From Poecilobothrus nobilitatus (taxonomy: Eukaryota; Arthropoda; Insecta; Diptera; Dolichopodidae), in contig OX352773.1 in assembly GCA_947095535.1 (NCBI GenBank), forward strand, positions 126,077,911-126,141,910: a stretch of DNA of 64,000 nucleotides. The letters are read 5' to 3'. Shown in pieces: positions 12,201 through 22,008 of the stretch. A program made the position numbers and the translations under genes. Positions within the stretch are counted from its first letter, which is position 1. Each line of letters begins with the position of its first letter. The notes under the pieces were generated by a model. It had not been told where the DNA came from. It searched no databases and was given only the letters and a program-made list of their open reading frames with translations.

Positions 12201-13496
12201 AGTGATGAAATGATCTATTATAGAGTAACGCGTTTTTCCTATTCTTGTAGAAAAATTAGTATCCAGTTTATTGTACATAAGATAAATGTTACTCTGTAAG
12301 ACCTCTTGATAATACATAACATCTAAATTTTGTAAATCTAAAAGGTTTAAATTAATATTTCCAAGTATTAAGGATTTATTATAATTAGAACTTATTTCAT
12401 CTATTTTACTTATAAATTGATTCATGTTTGTTTTATGAGATCTATATATAGCTATTATATTAATTTCGTAGCTAGGTAACTTAACTACCTGGACTCATAA
12501 AACTCTTCTTTAAAGATTAAATCACTACTTATCATATTATTGACATAAATTGTTGCTCCACCATATAAACTTTTCCTATTTGAAAAGTGGGATGTATAAC
12601 CCTGTAGATTAAAGAATTTATTTTCTGATTCACCTATCCATATCTCCGTCAAAACAATTATATGTATGTCACATCTGTAGGATTTTATTACTAGTTCTAG
12701 ATTTAGTAGTTTATTACGTAAACTCTGTTTATTCAAATATAGTATGTTTAACCCATCTTTTACTTTTTCCGAACCTATGTCATTCAGTAAGGTAGTCACC
12801 CCTGAAAAATAATCGACCTTTAAACTGTCATGCATATTCAATGTGTTATCATCTGATTGCATTGTTAATGCGTAATAAAGAAATTATTTTAAAATTTAAG
12901 AAAGAGATATCATTAGTCAGAATATTAAATAGTGCAAGTAACGCAACGTGCAAGTTTATAAAAATTATGAAGGAAATTATTCGGTTCGGCGCAATTAAAA
13001 AAAATATAATATTTAAAGAATAATAATATTTAAAGAATTTCGAAATATTTTAATTGTGTGTAATTGTTAATGTAAAAAGTAAAATACAAATTTAAAATGT
13101 ATAAATTTAGAAAATAAATCTTAATGAGAAAAAAAATTAAAAAGTATGTTATTAATACGAAAAAGTTTACAATATTTTTTAAAATAATAAAATGTGATGT
13201 TATGTTTTTATGAAGATATATATAGTAATAATAAAAGAAGAAATAAAAATATAACCTCAAATGTGAAATTTTAAGCATTTTTATAGATTTTAATTTTTGA
13301 ATATAATTATTAATATAAGTAGAAAAAAAATTTCTAATATAAAAATTTATAATAAAAATTTTAGTGAGGAAAAAAATTAAAAAGTGTGTTATCAATATGA
13401 AAGAGTTTACAATATTAGTACAATTTACAGAAAGATAAAAACAGAAATTTACCAGATTAATCCAAAATACTGAGTGTTTTTTTTAATAAACTCAAT
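9255..13496 (-). mobile_element. LINE A: Jockey/CR1-type non-LTR retrotransposon, inserted in Helitron copy 2
   Basis: It reads on the minus strand. The 3' end, with a T-rich run on the plus strand, is at about 9255. Reverse transcriptase lies at 10.5-11.7 kb, endonuclease at 11.8-12.9 kb, and an AT-rich 5' region at 12.9-13.5 kb. The flanks, joined across it, are continuous Helitron sequence, which defines the insertion well. The 5' region contains a duplicated segment (about 13047-13180 and 13300-13420). Confidence 0.75.
10523..12862 (-). pseudogene. LINE A ORF2: endonuclease and reverse transcriptase, broken
   Basis: The endonuclease part (12862 down to 11757) shows NILYLNKQSLRNK, LTEIW, LGNINLNLLD and SDHRMF, the usual landmarks of an AP-like endonuclease. 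The RT follows: NYRPISVLNSVSKIFE (11205-11666), HHEQYGF and FLDLQKVFDCVDH (10915-11178), GSILGP, then an ADDAV box near 10780. A C-terminal part reads NVEKTKILLFG (10523-10750). Stops and frameshifts separate five pieces, including a stop directly before the ADD box, so it is inactive. The gene copies LINE RNA at the target site. Confidence 0.82.
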
Positions 13497-13621
13497 GTCA
13501 TTGTTATGATTTGTTGTTTTGTTGACCTTAAAATGTTCTTCAACTTTGGGAGGCCCATAAAGATTCTCTAAGCGAAGATTTTACTAATAATTTACAGGGA
13601 ATGCAATATAATCTTACTTTA
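13497..13621 (+). mobile_element. Helitron copy 2, second exposed piece
   Basis: It is collinear with 2276-2400 of Helitron copy 1: ttatgatttgttgttttg, then aatgttcttcaactttggga and tttacagggaatgcaatata. It breaks off at 13621, where LINE B begins. Confidence 0.85.
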
Positions 13622-16600
13622 TTTTTATTTTATTTATTTATTTAGTAATTTCTTTACATTACATTCATACATAAAATAATGTAAATAAATTCATTACATT
13701 ATTTTTTATAAACTTATTTGTTTTTTGTTTTAATATTTAACATTTATTTTTTCAATTAATATTATCTTGAACATACTTATTTAAATTCTTTTTAAAGATC
13801 AAACAATTTTTTCAATTTTTTAAATTATTTGGTAATTCATTATATAATTTTAATCCATTGTACATTAACATATTCTGTGTTTTGCTTTTTTTAAATAAAC
13901 TTAATCTAAAATTCAAAATGCTTCTTAAATAATAGTTTTGAACGTTTTGAACATAAACTAATCTGTTGGTTAAATATACTGGCATTAGTTTATTTTTTAT
14001 TTAAAATATTATTAACAAAACATTAAATTTAATTTTTTGTGACACGCTCATCCATTTTAAACAATCTAACATAAACGATTTAGACGAATACCTGCCTAGC
14101 TTTAATATAATTCTCATTCCTCGATTTTACAATTTTTGTAGCGTGCAAAGCATCTCTAAGTTAAACATAAAAAGAATTGAAGAACAATATTTAAAATGGG
14201 GTCTTACTATTACATTATACAGTTTAATTGCACTTAACATCGTTAAATTATTTCTAATTTTATAGAAAAAACCTAATTTTTTATTAATTTTTTTACATAG
14301 ATATATATTCCATGTGCGCTTTAAAATTTAATTTATCATCAATAACTACGCCTATGTATTTAATTTTATTTACTCTATCTATTATTTTGTTCTCAATTAT
14401 AATTTCTTCACTTATATTACTATTTATTATCATACATTTAGTCTTTTCGCAATCAAGCTTTAATTTGTTATTAATAAACCATTTATTCAATTTTTCTAAG
14501 TCCTAGTTAGTTTTTAAACTGCATTTATCAATTGAATTTCCTACTACAAAAAAAAGCATCATCGGCAAAAAATGCAATATTACCAAAATTTACAACTTTA
14601 TCTTTATCATTAATATATATTAAAAATAACAGAACACCAAGTCCCGTACCTTGTGGGACTCCAAGTTCAACATTTATTAGATCTAAAACTGCTCCATTTA
14701 CTTTTGTTCTCTGTTTTCTTCCTTTTAAATATGATTCAAACCATCTTATTTCATTTTGATCAATGCCATATCTGCTTAGTTTATTTAATAAAATGTTACG
14801 ATCTAAAGTCTCAAATGCTCGTTTTAGGTCCAAAAAAACCGTTACTATAATTTTATTATCATCCACAGCAATCTTCCAATTAGTTACTACTAAATTCAAT
14901 AGTGCTTCACTGCTATGGTTTTTTCGGAACCCGGATTGATTCTAAGAAATGAAACCTGTTTTTTGAAGTAGTTCTCTAATTGATTATATACAGCCTTTTC
15001 TATAATTTTTGATAGAATGCTCATCATATTGATAGGACGAAATTCCGAATATTTTGTCGTGTTTTTTACTTTTTCAATATGAACAATGATAGATTCCTTC
15101 AAACATTCAGAAAAACTCCCGTTGTTGATGCGTTTACCACTGATAGAACATTCTGCCCAATTAAGTCGAAAGAATCGTTTATCATTTTAACATTACAAAA
15201 ATTGCAATCATTTTTGTTATTGATTGATTTTATTAATAATTTTAAGTCTTCTAATGTTAACAGCTTAAATCTGAATTGAGTACTTATATTTCCTATTATA
15301 TTTTCATATTGTGTAACAAAATATCTATTAAAATTATTAGCTATTTCTGTATTAATTTTACAATTTTTATTATGAAATTCTACTTGCTTTATTTCATTTT
15401 TTGGTTTCTTTAGAAGTAGTCTTTTTATTCTTCTCCAGATTGACTTTTGATCAACAGCATTATTAATTTTAGTCTATATTAACTTTGATTTAACGTTTTT
15501 AGCACATTTCCAAAAAAAATTTGAAAAAATGTGCTTATTAGTTTCACTCTGTCCGTCCGTCCGTCCGTCTGTTTACAAAACTTCTACACTGTTAAAGATA
15601 GAGAAAAAAATTTTTAACCATGGGTAGGTCTCATAAAAAAAATAATTTTGTGGAACAACTTTTTCATGTAGCCCCACACATTACGGAACTACAGCCCCTC
15701 AAACTTTGAAAAAGCTCTATTTTTAAATGAATATATCTTATGTTCTGCTTAAGATTTTTTCAATCTGAAAACGCCATTCGACAGGTATTTTTTTTAACTT
15801 TGTAAATTAATCAAAATTATACAATTTTTTTAAATTTAGTATTTAAATTTACCGTTATGTGAAAACCAAATTTTGCATGATTTTTCTACTTTCATAACTC
15901 CGGCATGCTTCTAGATAGAGGCTTGAAATTTTGCACGCTTCTAGACAGAGACTTGAAGTTCAAGAAAGAACTTTTAGAATTAATATAAGTTTGCTCAGAA
16001 AATTTTTTTGGACCACCCCCTGTTTATGAGCTATTAGAGGCTTAAAAATTGAAAATTTGCTATTTTTAAACACCTGTAACTTAGACACCTGTACACATTT
16101 TACTTCTTCAAGATATAAAAATTAAAGCTACAGTAATATATTTTTACGTGTGTTAAAGGTTTATTTTATTTGTAGAGGGTTCCAAAGTTGCAGCTCTTCA
16201 AAATTGCGAAAAAGCCCCATTTTCAAATGTATATATCTCAGGCTCTGCGTAATATTTGTGCAATCTAAAACCGCCAGTAGATCGAAAATTTAATTATCTA
16301 TATAAAACAGTATCAAAATTATGTAATATTTTGTAATTTACTATTTAAATTTACCGTTATGTGAAAACCACATTTTGCATGAAATTACTTTTTTCATAAC
16401 TCCGACACACCTTTAGATAAGAACATGAAATTTTGAGAAAAGGAAGAACTTTTAGAATTAGTATAAGTTTCCTCAGAAATTTTTTTGGTAGCGCCCCTTT
16501 TTTAAGAGTTATTACGCCTCCAAAATATTACGCCTTTGTTATTTTTAGACACATGTAACTTAGGCACCTGTAAAAATTTATCTTCGGCAAGACATAAAAA

Positions 16601-17636
16601 TTAAAGGTTCCATAATATATTTTTACGTGTGATAACGGCTTTTCTTAGTTATATAGGATTCCGGACTTCCGGCCCCTCAAAATTTCAAAAAAGTCCTATT
16701 TTCACATTTTTTGTTATTACATGAAATTTTCAAATTTTTGTGCAAGTCACACTTCTAAACAGATTGTATTGGGTTTTGCAAATGTGCGCTTTTAAAAACC
16801 GTTGGTTTACATTCTACCTTGTTTAATTTATTCTTATATCTATTTCTTATTATTTTATATTTATTCCATTCTTCATGGCTATTATTAATTACCGAAATTT
16901 TATATTGTCTTCATTTTTCGTTTTTAAGTAATTCTAATCCATCAGAATAAAATTCTTGATGTTTATATTTTAACCTTTTTGTAACAATAAAGTTATTTAC
17001 AATATTCTTAGAGCAATTATTAAATAATTCAGTTTTACTATTGCAATCAAGAAAATATGTCGTCATTAGATCACTACCAATTATTTTATTTCTAAATTTA
17101 TTTTTATCATATTTGAAATATTTTGTTTCTTCTGTTTTGACTAAATCTACATTTGCATTGATATCGATTATTATAGTTTCATAGTCGCTTATTTTTAATT
17201 CATTAGCAACTTTAGCTTTAATATTGTATTGATCGTTTACTACAACATAATCAATTAGCGTTCTTGAATTTTCTGTTATCCTAGTGAATTCCCTGACTAT
17301 TTGATTGAAACTGTTATCACATATTGTTTCTGTTAATCTATTTCGATAATTATTTGTTTGTAGCCAGTTAATATTAAAGTCCTCTGCTATTATCTTGTTT
17401 TTAAAAGCGGATAGCTCTTCTACGTGTGAATTGAAAATACTATGAAAACCATAATTTGTTCTTGTGAATGCAGGAAATCTATAAAAAGCAGCCAAATATA
17501 ATGTATTATTCGCATTTTGTACTTTGACTACAAGCCACCAAATTTGTACATTACAATTATCGATTATACACCAAATTACTACATTATAATTATCGATGTT
17601 AATTAAATTATCACAGTCTTCATCCGATAAATGAGT
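13621..17636 (-). mobile_element. LINE B: Jockey/CR1-type retrotransposon, inserted in Helitron copy 2
   Basis: This is a minus-strand LINE between two Helitron pieces. Its RT lies at 14.3-15.5 kb and its endonuclease at 16.9-17.6 kb. It is itself interrupted at about 15.52-16.80 kb by an unrelated repeated insert. About 490 bp of Helitron (equivalent to 2400-2890 of copy 1) is absent across this insertion, so integration came with a deletion, or a deletion followed it. Confidence 0.75.
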
Positions 17637-17642
17637 ACTCAT
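14293..17642 (-). pseudogene. LINE B ORF2: endonuclease and reverse transcriptase, broken and interrupted
   Basis: The endonuclease part (16911-17642, 243 aa open) shows AAFYRFPAF, IIAEDFNINWL and LKISDYETIII, where the usual SDH is SDY. The RT part shows FRPINMMSILSKIIEK (14896-15102), TVFLDLKRAFETLDR, GVPQGTGLGVLLFLIYIND and FADDAFF, the intact catalytic box (14528-14899). A C-terminal DCEKTKCMI segment follows (14293-14490). Frameshifts and the 1.3-kb insert make it a pseudogene. Confidence 0.82.
15520..16800. repeat. Internal-repeat insert inside LINE B, about 480-bp unit, 2.3 copies
   Basis: Two long units share gaaaaccaaattttgcatga (15864) and gaaaaccacattttgcatga (16366), then ttcataactccg, cttttagaattagtataagt-like and acctgtaactta blocks. 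A third partial unit begins near 16640. Near the left end is a tgtccgtccgtccgtccgtc run (15549-15570). The boundaries carry agcacattt and aaatgtgcgct, a possible short inverted repeat. There is no coding sequence. It splits the LINE ORF and so is younger than LINE B. Confidence 0.65.
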
Positions 17643-17905
17643 ATGCTTTTAAGGCTTTAGATCGTCTGCTTCAAGATATAACAGAAAGAAAACAAATCCT
17701 TTGGTGGTAAAACTATTTTGTTTGGAGGAGGTTTTAGGCAAGTATTACCAGTACCATGTGATTCACGTTCATTAATTGTAGCAAGTTGCACAAAAATGCA
17801 TTCAATTTGGAACGAACTTGAAGCTTTAATATTAAAGGAAAATATGAGAACTGGAGAAAATGAACAGCATTTTGCTAAATATTGGTAATGGTACTAGTAG
17901 GCAAC
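17636..17905 (+). mobile_element. Helitron copy 2, third exposed piece (helicase)
   Basis: It is collinear with 2888-3170 of copy 1. It runs from ctcatatgcttttaaggc, through ggaggaggttttaggcaagt (the same GGGFRQ variant), to aaatatgagaactggagaaa. The shared GGGFRQ codons show that both copies descend from a parent already carrying that change, or that the GGDFRQ rule does not hold for this family. Confidence 0.82.
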
Positions 17906-19065
17906 CCTGCACTTTGGGATGGGAAAAAAATTTGATCCATATCGCACGACATGCTGACCTACATTTTGATTTATGGGTTTAATGTAGGTCATGCTTGGTT
18001 AGTAGGTCAAGAACTTGTTTTGATCGTTTTGGTTTAGGTTTTAAGTTAAGTTGTATGTGTGGGTTGTATACTTATAAGTTCCAAATGGTTTTATAGTAGG
18101 AAGTCAAGTGTTAAACAATTTAAAGTAGGGTCGGCCGTTAATAAACAAAATTGTATAACTGAAGTTTAAATACTAGGCGCACATATAAAAGTAGTAAGAA
18201 AATTTCTTATATGAAAATAAAAAACAGAAAAATTTTTTTTATTTTTAAATCTACAGTGCATCTTTAAAATTGAAAAGAAAAAGTGTTTTTTTTTTTTTTT
18301 TTTTTTGTAGCATAAAGAGAAAAAATTAAAAAGTAAGATATAGATTTTTTTTGCTTACCTAAAAATGTTGTCTCTTCTGGATAGAAGAATTTATAGAAGA
18401 AAAGAGAAAACGAAAGTCATTAATTAGCTGACTGCATGTCGTATAAGATATTTTTTTTATTTTTTAATTAAGAATGTTCAGAAAATATGAATAAAAAGAA
18501 AACAAACAGCAAATCAAAAATATGGAACTGATTAAACTAAAGATATACTCTTTACTCTTGATATGCATTTATGTTTCTTGATATGCATTTATGTTTATGT
18601 TTATGTTTTTTTTGTTTTTTTATTTTTTTGTTTTTGTATGGGATAAAAAATAATTCAAAAATTTCTAGTTTTAAACTAAACAAAAAATTTAAGACTTGTT
18701 TTTGTTATTGTTAAATTAATATACGAGTATACAAATCTCTAGTTATCTAGTCAAAGCAAGGAATTGATATAAAAAGAATATAATGCAAAAGTTGAATGAT
18801 TCTATGATAGTATAGTTGGTTTTAAAAAATTACAATATTCTAGTAATAACAAGATAATAATTAATAATTTATTAAGATTCTGAAAAATGTAATGATCATA
18901 AAAGAAAATCGAAAGTATAGAACTGTATGATATGTATGTAAATAATGTCTACTTTTACATGTAGAATTTTTTTTGTTTAAATCTTTATTACATTCTTAAA
19001 AATTTTAAATTAATATACAAACAAATATTTTTACAATACAAATAAAAATGTTCAAATTTGAATGA
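17905..19065. other. Gene-free stretch
   Basis: It begins with a less AT-rich block (17905-18180) whose origin I cannot name. It continues with homopolymer-rich sequence, a 26-T run near 18282-18307 and a short duplication of cttgatatgcatttatgttt near 18559-18597. No genes are seen. Confidence 0.45.
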
Positions 19066-19068
19066 ATA

Positions 19069-20318
19069 CTATTTAGATATAGTTATCAACATTTGCTTTT
19101 TTCTGTTATATCCATACGGTAAAGAACTACCATCTTCATTAAATTTTCGTTTTTCCGATTTTGGTGGATATTTTTTTATTTCGGGATTCCTAAGTACATC
19201 ATGATTTTTATTTCGATGAATATTTTCTGAAATGACGTATGTGTCTGCACTTTTCAATGAATTTAAAACTGCTGCCTTTATGCTATTAAAATTGATTTTT
19301 AGAGAAGCTTCATAACTAAGAGAGAATCCTTTAACTTTACAAACAATTTTTTCTGTATTATCTTTTGTACAGTAAATTTTGTAAGCGTAGTTCTTGGGAC
19401 CACCACCTACAAATTCTGTAATATAACTTCCTATACCATAACATTCTAATTCATCAGTCATGTCTCCTATAAATTCACCTATTTCTGGTTAATATTCTCT
19501 TTCTCGGCTAATATACAACACTGAATCGGGGTCATAATATAATACTCTACTATCCAACTTCTCTAGATAACTGTAAAGTTGAAGACGAGCATGTGTTGTT
19601 GTATAAGCAGCGATACTTACGTTGATACTTATATTTCCAGCTAATCACTATGTTTTCTTCATTTACTGGAAATATGAGACATACTTCTACAGAAGGGTTT
19701 GTTATTAACTCATAAAGTTTAAAAGGTTGATTTATAATGGTGGTTTGTTGTTGATTTTCTCTTTGCCCAAATTTTTCCCAGAATGAGTTTAAAATAATCT
19801 TAGCAAAAGATCTTAAACCAGGGTTATTAACTACTTTATCGTATTCTAATTTAATTTCTTCCTTTTCAAAAAAAACTATCAATATATTCTTCCTTTTCTT
19901 TTTGAGTTTGACATTTTATTGGCCACGCAGAAGCTTCTTGTTTAATCTTTATAAATTTATTCATCATTTTAGTGAATAAACCATCAATACCATGGCAATT
20001 GTCATATTTTACTGTTTCGTATTCCGAAACTTCATAAATATTTAAAAGTTTATACCCTTTTTCAATTGCTTTTTTAATTTCATCAATTACCCAAGTTCCT
20101 ACTAATGCTCTTTCATCGTCTGTATGTTCACAGTATTTTCCTTGATATTTTTGTTCACTACAAGTGTTACATAGTGAGAACATCAATTTATTATTTTGTT
20201 TGACAGGTAACACGGGGTGTAATAGATTTGTTGGTGGATTTTACATTTCATAATACCGTCAATAGTCATTCTGTTTAACTTGGAATAAGTATCTTCTCCA
20301 ACATAAATCTTAGGATGG
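19069..20318 (-). pseudogene. DNA polymerase B palm fragment from a second Polinton lineage
   Basis: This is protein-primed family B polymerase, the replicase of Polintons. Going leftward: NNKLMFSLCNTC and ERALVGTWVIDEIKKA (19866-20213); then NPGLRSFAKIILNSFWEKFGQREN (19550-19882), the motif B region with Glu where Gly is usual (FWGKFG); then a motif C reading YYDPDS near 19520-19540, which keeps both aspartates; and MTDELECYG with GGPKNYAYK (19069-19461). At least two frameshifts and one stop are visible. It is clearly distinct from the polymerase at 29-33 kb, which has YMDTNS. It is cut at about 20318 by a LINE end. Confidence 0.83.
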
Positions 20319-21126
20319 TTTATGGGAAATTTTCCTCGTTTGCATTGTCATCATCGCATGCAACATCATACAGCATTGTCGATGAAAACAAAAATATCAT
20401 CAATATCGGAGCTTTATCCAGTTATTCAACAACATACTCTGCCGAAGCACTAGCCATCCTCAACGCAGTCAAAATCAACCTGCACCCTAGTGAAAAGCGG
20501 GTAATCTGTACCGACTCCCTTTCAACTCTAGACGCAGTTATCAACATCAACCATACAAATCCTACCATACAAGAAATCAGGGGCAACTTAATTAAAAAAG
20601 AAAAACAGTTAAAACTCCTGTGGGTTCCTGGGCATATGGATATTACTGGAAATGACTTTGCAGACAAAACAGCAAAAGAAACTGCAAACTATCCATTGAT
20701 CATGTCAGAATATGTTAACAAATCAGACACAACCAATGAAATATTTAACATAACAAAGGAAGAAATGATTCGCACATGGGCCAATTTCAACCATTATTAC
20801 AAACATATTAACGCACATCAAAGACCTCCCAACATTCCTACTTCGATCAACAGAAGAAACGCAATCGTGTATACAAGATTCAGAATTGGACACACTCTGC
20901 TTTCGCACGAGCATCTGTTCAAAAAGGAACCACCTCCTACTTGTTCCTTCTGCAATAACAATATCACAACTATTAAACACATCATTGCCGAATGTCCAAC
21001 AATTGACAATATAAGAAAGTAAGAAAACATACAAGCGCTACACAGACTTCTCACAGAGGTGACAGCTGACAAGGTCACAACGTTCATTAACTTTCTCAAA
21101 AAACTAAAAATTTATAATAGAATATA
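20315..21126 (+). pseudogene. LINE ORF2 C-terminus: RNase H domain, 5'-truncated
   Basis: The open part encodes a retrotransposon RNase H, which degrades the RNA of RNA-DNA hybrids during reverse transcription. The motifs are YSAEALAIL (catalytic Glu), CTDSLSTLDAV (Asp) and WVPGHMDITGNDFADKTAK (His and Asp). A cysteine-rich CSFC...H...C tail follows, typical of I-clade and related LINEs. An in-frame TAA at 21020 is followed by an open tail to 21126 (LHRLLTEVT). The 5' end is truncated at the junction with polymerase sequence near 20318, and endonuclease and RT are absent. A T-rich 3' region follows to about 21310. Confidence 0.8.
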
Positions 21127-21333
21127 AAAACAAAATAATTTTTTCTCTCAACTTAACTTCTATTTCTTTTCTTCTTTTTTAACATGAAAATTTAACTTAG
21201 CTTTATTTTCTTTTCTTTTAACTTGATTTCAATATAAACTTTATCTTTAACTTTAACTTAATTTTAATATTAAATTCAAGTTAAGTGCATTTTGTTCCAA
21301 TTATTTAGCTTAAACCACAATTTGATCATTAAA

Positions 21334-21663
21334 TCAATATTGTAAATAAATAATATAATAGTAAAACAAAAATAAAAATATAGTAAAACTAAGACATCGA
21401 CCAATAACAATTCTTAACCCATATTGTAAACATAATTTTGTATTCTTTATTGATTGTTTTGAGTACCTTTCACAAAATTGCTGATGGAACTTACACCAAT
21501 CATGATATTTTAAAATAGCTGGCTTTTTTCCAATACGGTGAAAAATGCAAGTTGCTACAAGAGATTCTGTATCAAAACCAACAAGAACTTTTAATGACTG
21601 ATTTCTGTTGAGAAAATATGTATAGCTCAACATCAAATTTGTGTTCGAACCTTGATCTTCCAT
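21334..21663 (-). pseudogene. Unknown ORF next to the Polinton protease relic
   Basis: This 109-aa open frame reads LVGFDTESLVAT, then HDWCKFHQQFCERY. I do not recognise the family. It lies on the same strand as, and between, the protease relic (21695-22008) and the polymerase relic (19069-20318), so it is probably another gene of the same decayed second Polinton. The hydrophobic C-terminus (FTIFLFLFYYYIIY) comes from AT-rich flanking sequence and may not be original. Confidence 0.4.
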
Positions 21664-21694
21664 TACTACGTTTTAACTAAAGCTTTTTTTAATA

Positions 21695-22008
21695 TTAATT
21701 ATATTGCTGAGGTACACAAGATTGTGAAAAATTTGAATTTCTAAATAAATTATAGAACATATTAATAATCAGATTGTCGTTTTCTATATTATTATCTTTG
21801 TGAAATTCATTCAAAAGAGTTTTCATACTTAAAACATCTATACCAGCCAAAAACGCAACAGTATTGCTCACATACATCTGGAAGAATACCCTGTATCTGC
21901 TTATTATTAAAAATTTTGCACTGATTTTTCAAGTATTCCAAAATTTCCGGTTTATCTGGAACTCCACCATACGAATCAAAATATTCTGTGCAACCATGCT
22001 TTGAAATA
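21695..22008 (-). pseudogene. Adenain-like cysteine protease relic of a second Polinton
   Basis: Polinton proteases mature capsid proteins. The fragment shows EYFDSYGGVPDKPEILEYL, the acidic triad region. After IQG it reads DVCEQYCCVF, where the nucleophile Cys is normally followed by Gly (CGQYCC), and then a second-frame tail NEFHKDNNIENDN. A frameshift lies near 21840. The N-terminal half with the catalytic His is cut off at about 22009 by the poly(A) end of LINE C. The sequence differs from the protease at 37.2 kb. Confidence 0.72.

Noticed and set aside
13030..13395. 121-aa hydrophobic minus-strand frame
   Set aside because: It is low-complexity Phe/Ile/Tyr from AT-rich LINE 5' sequence containing an internal duplication.
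20422..21099. Several minus-strand frames opposite the LINE RNase H region
   Set aside because: They are shadows of the plus-strand RNase H frame, which carries all catalytic motifs.
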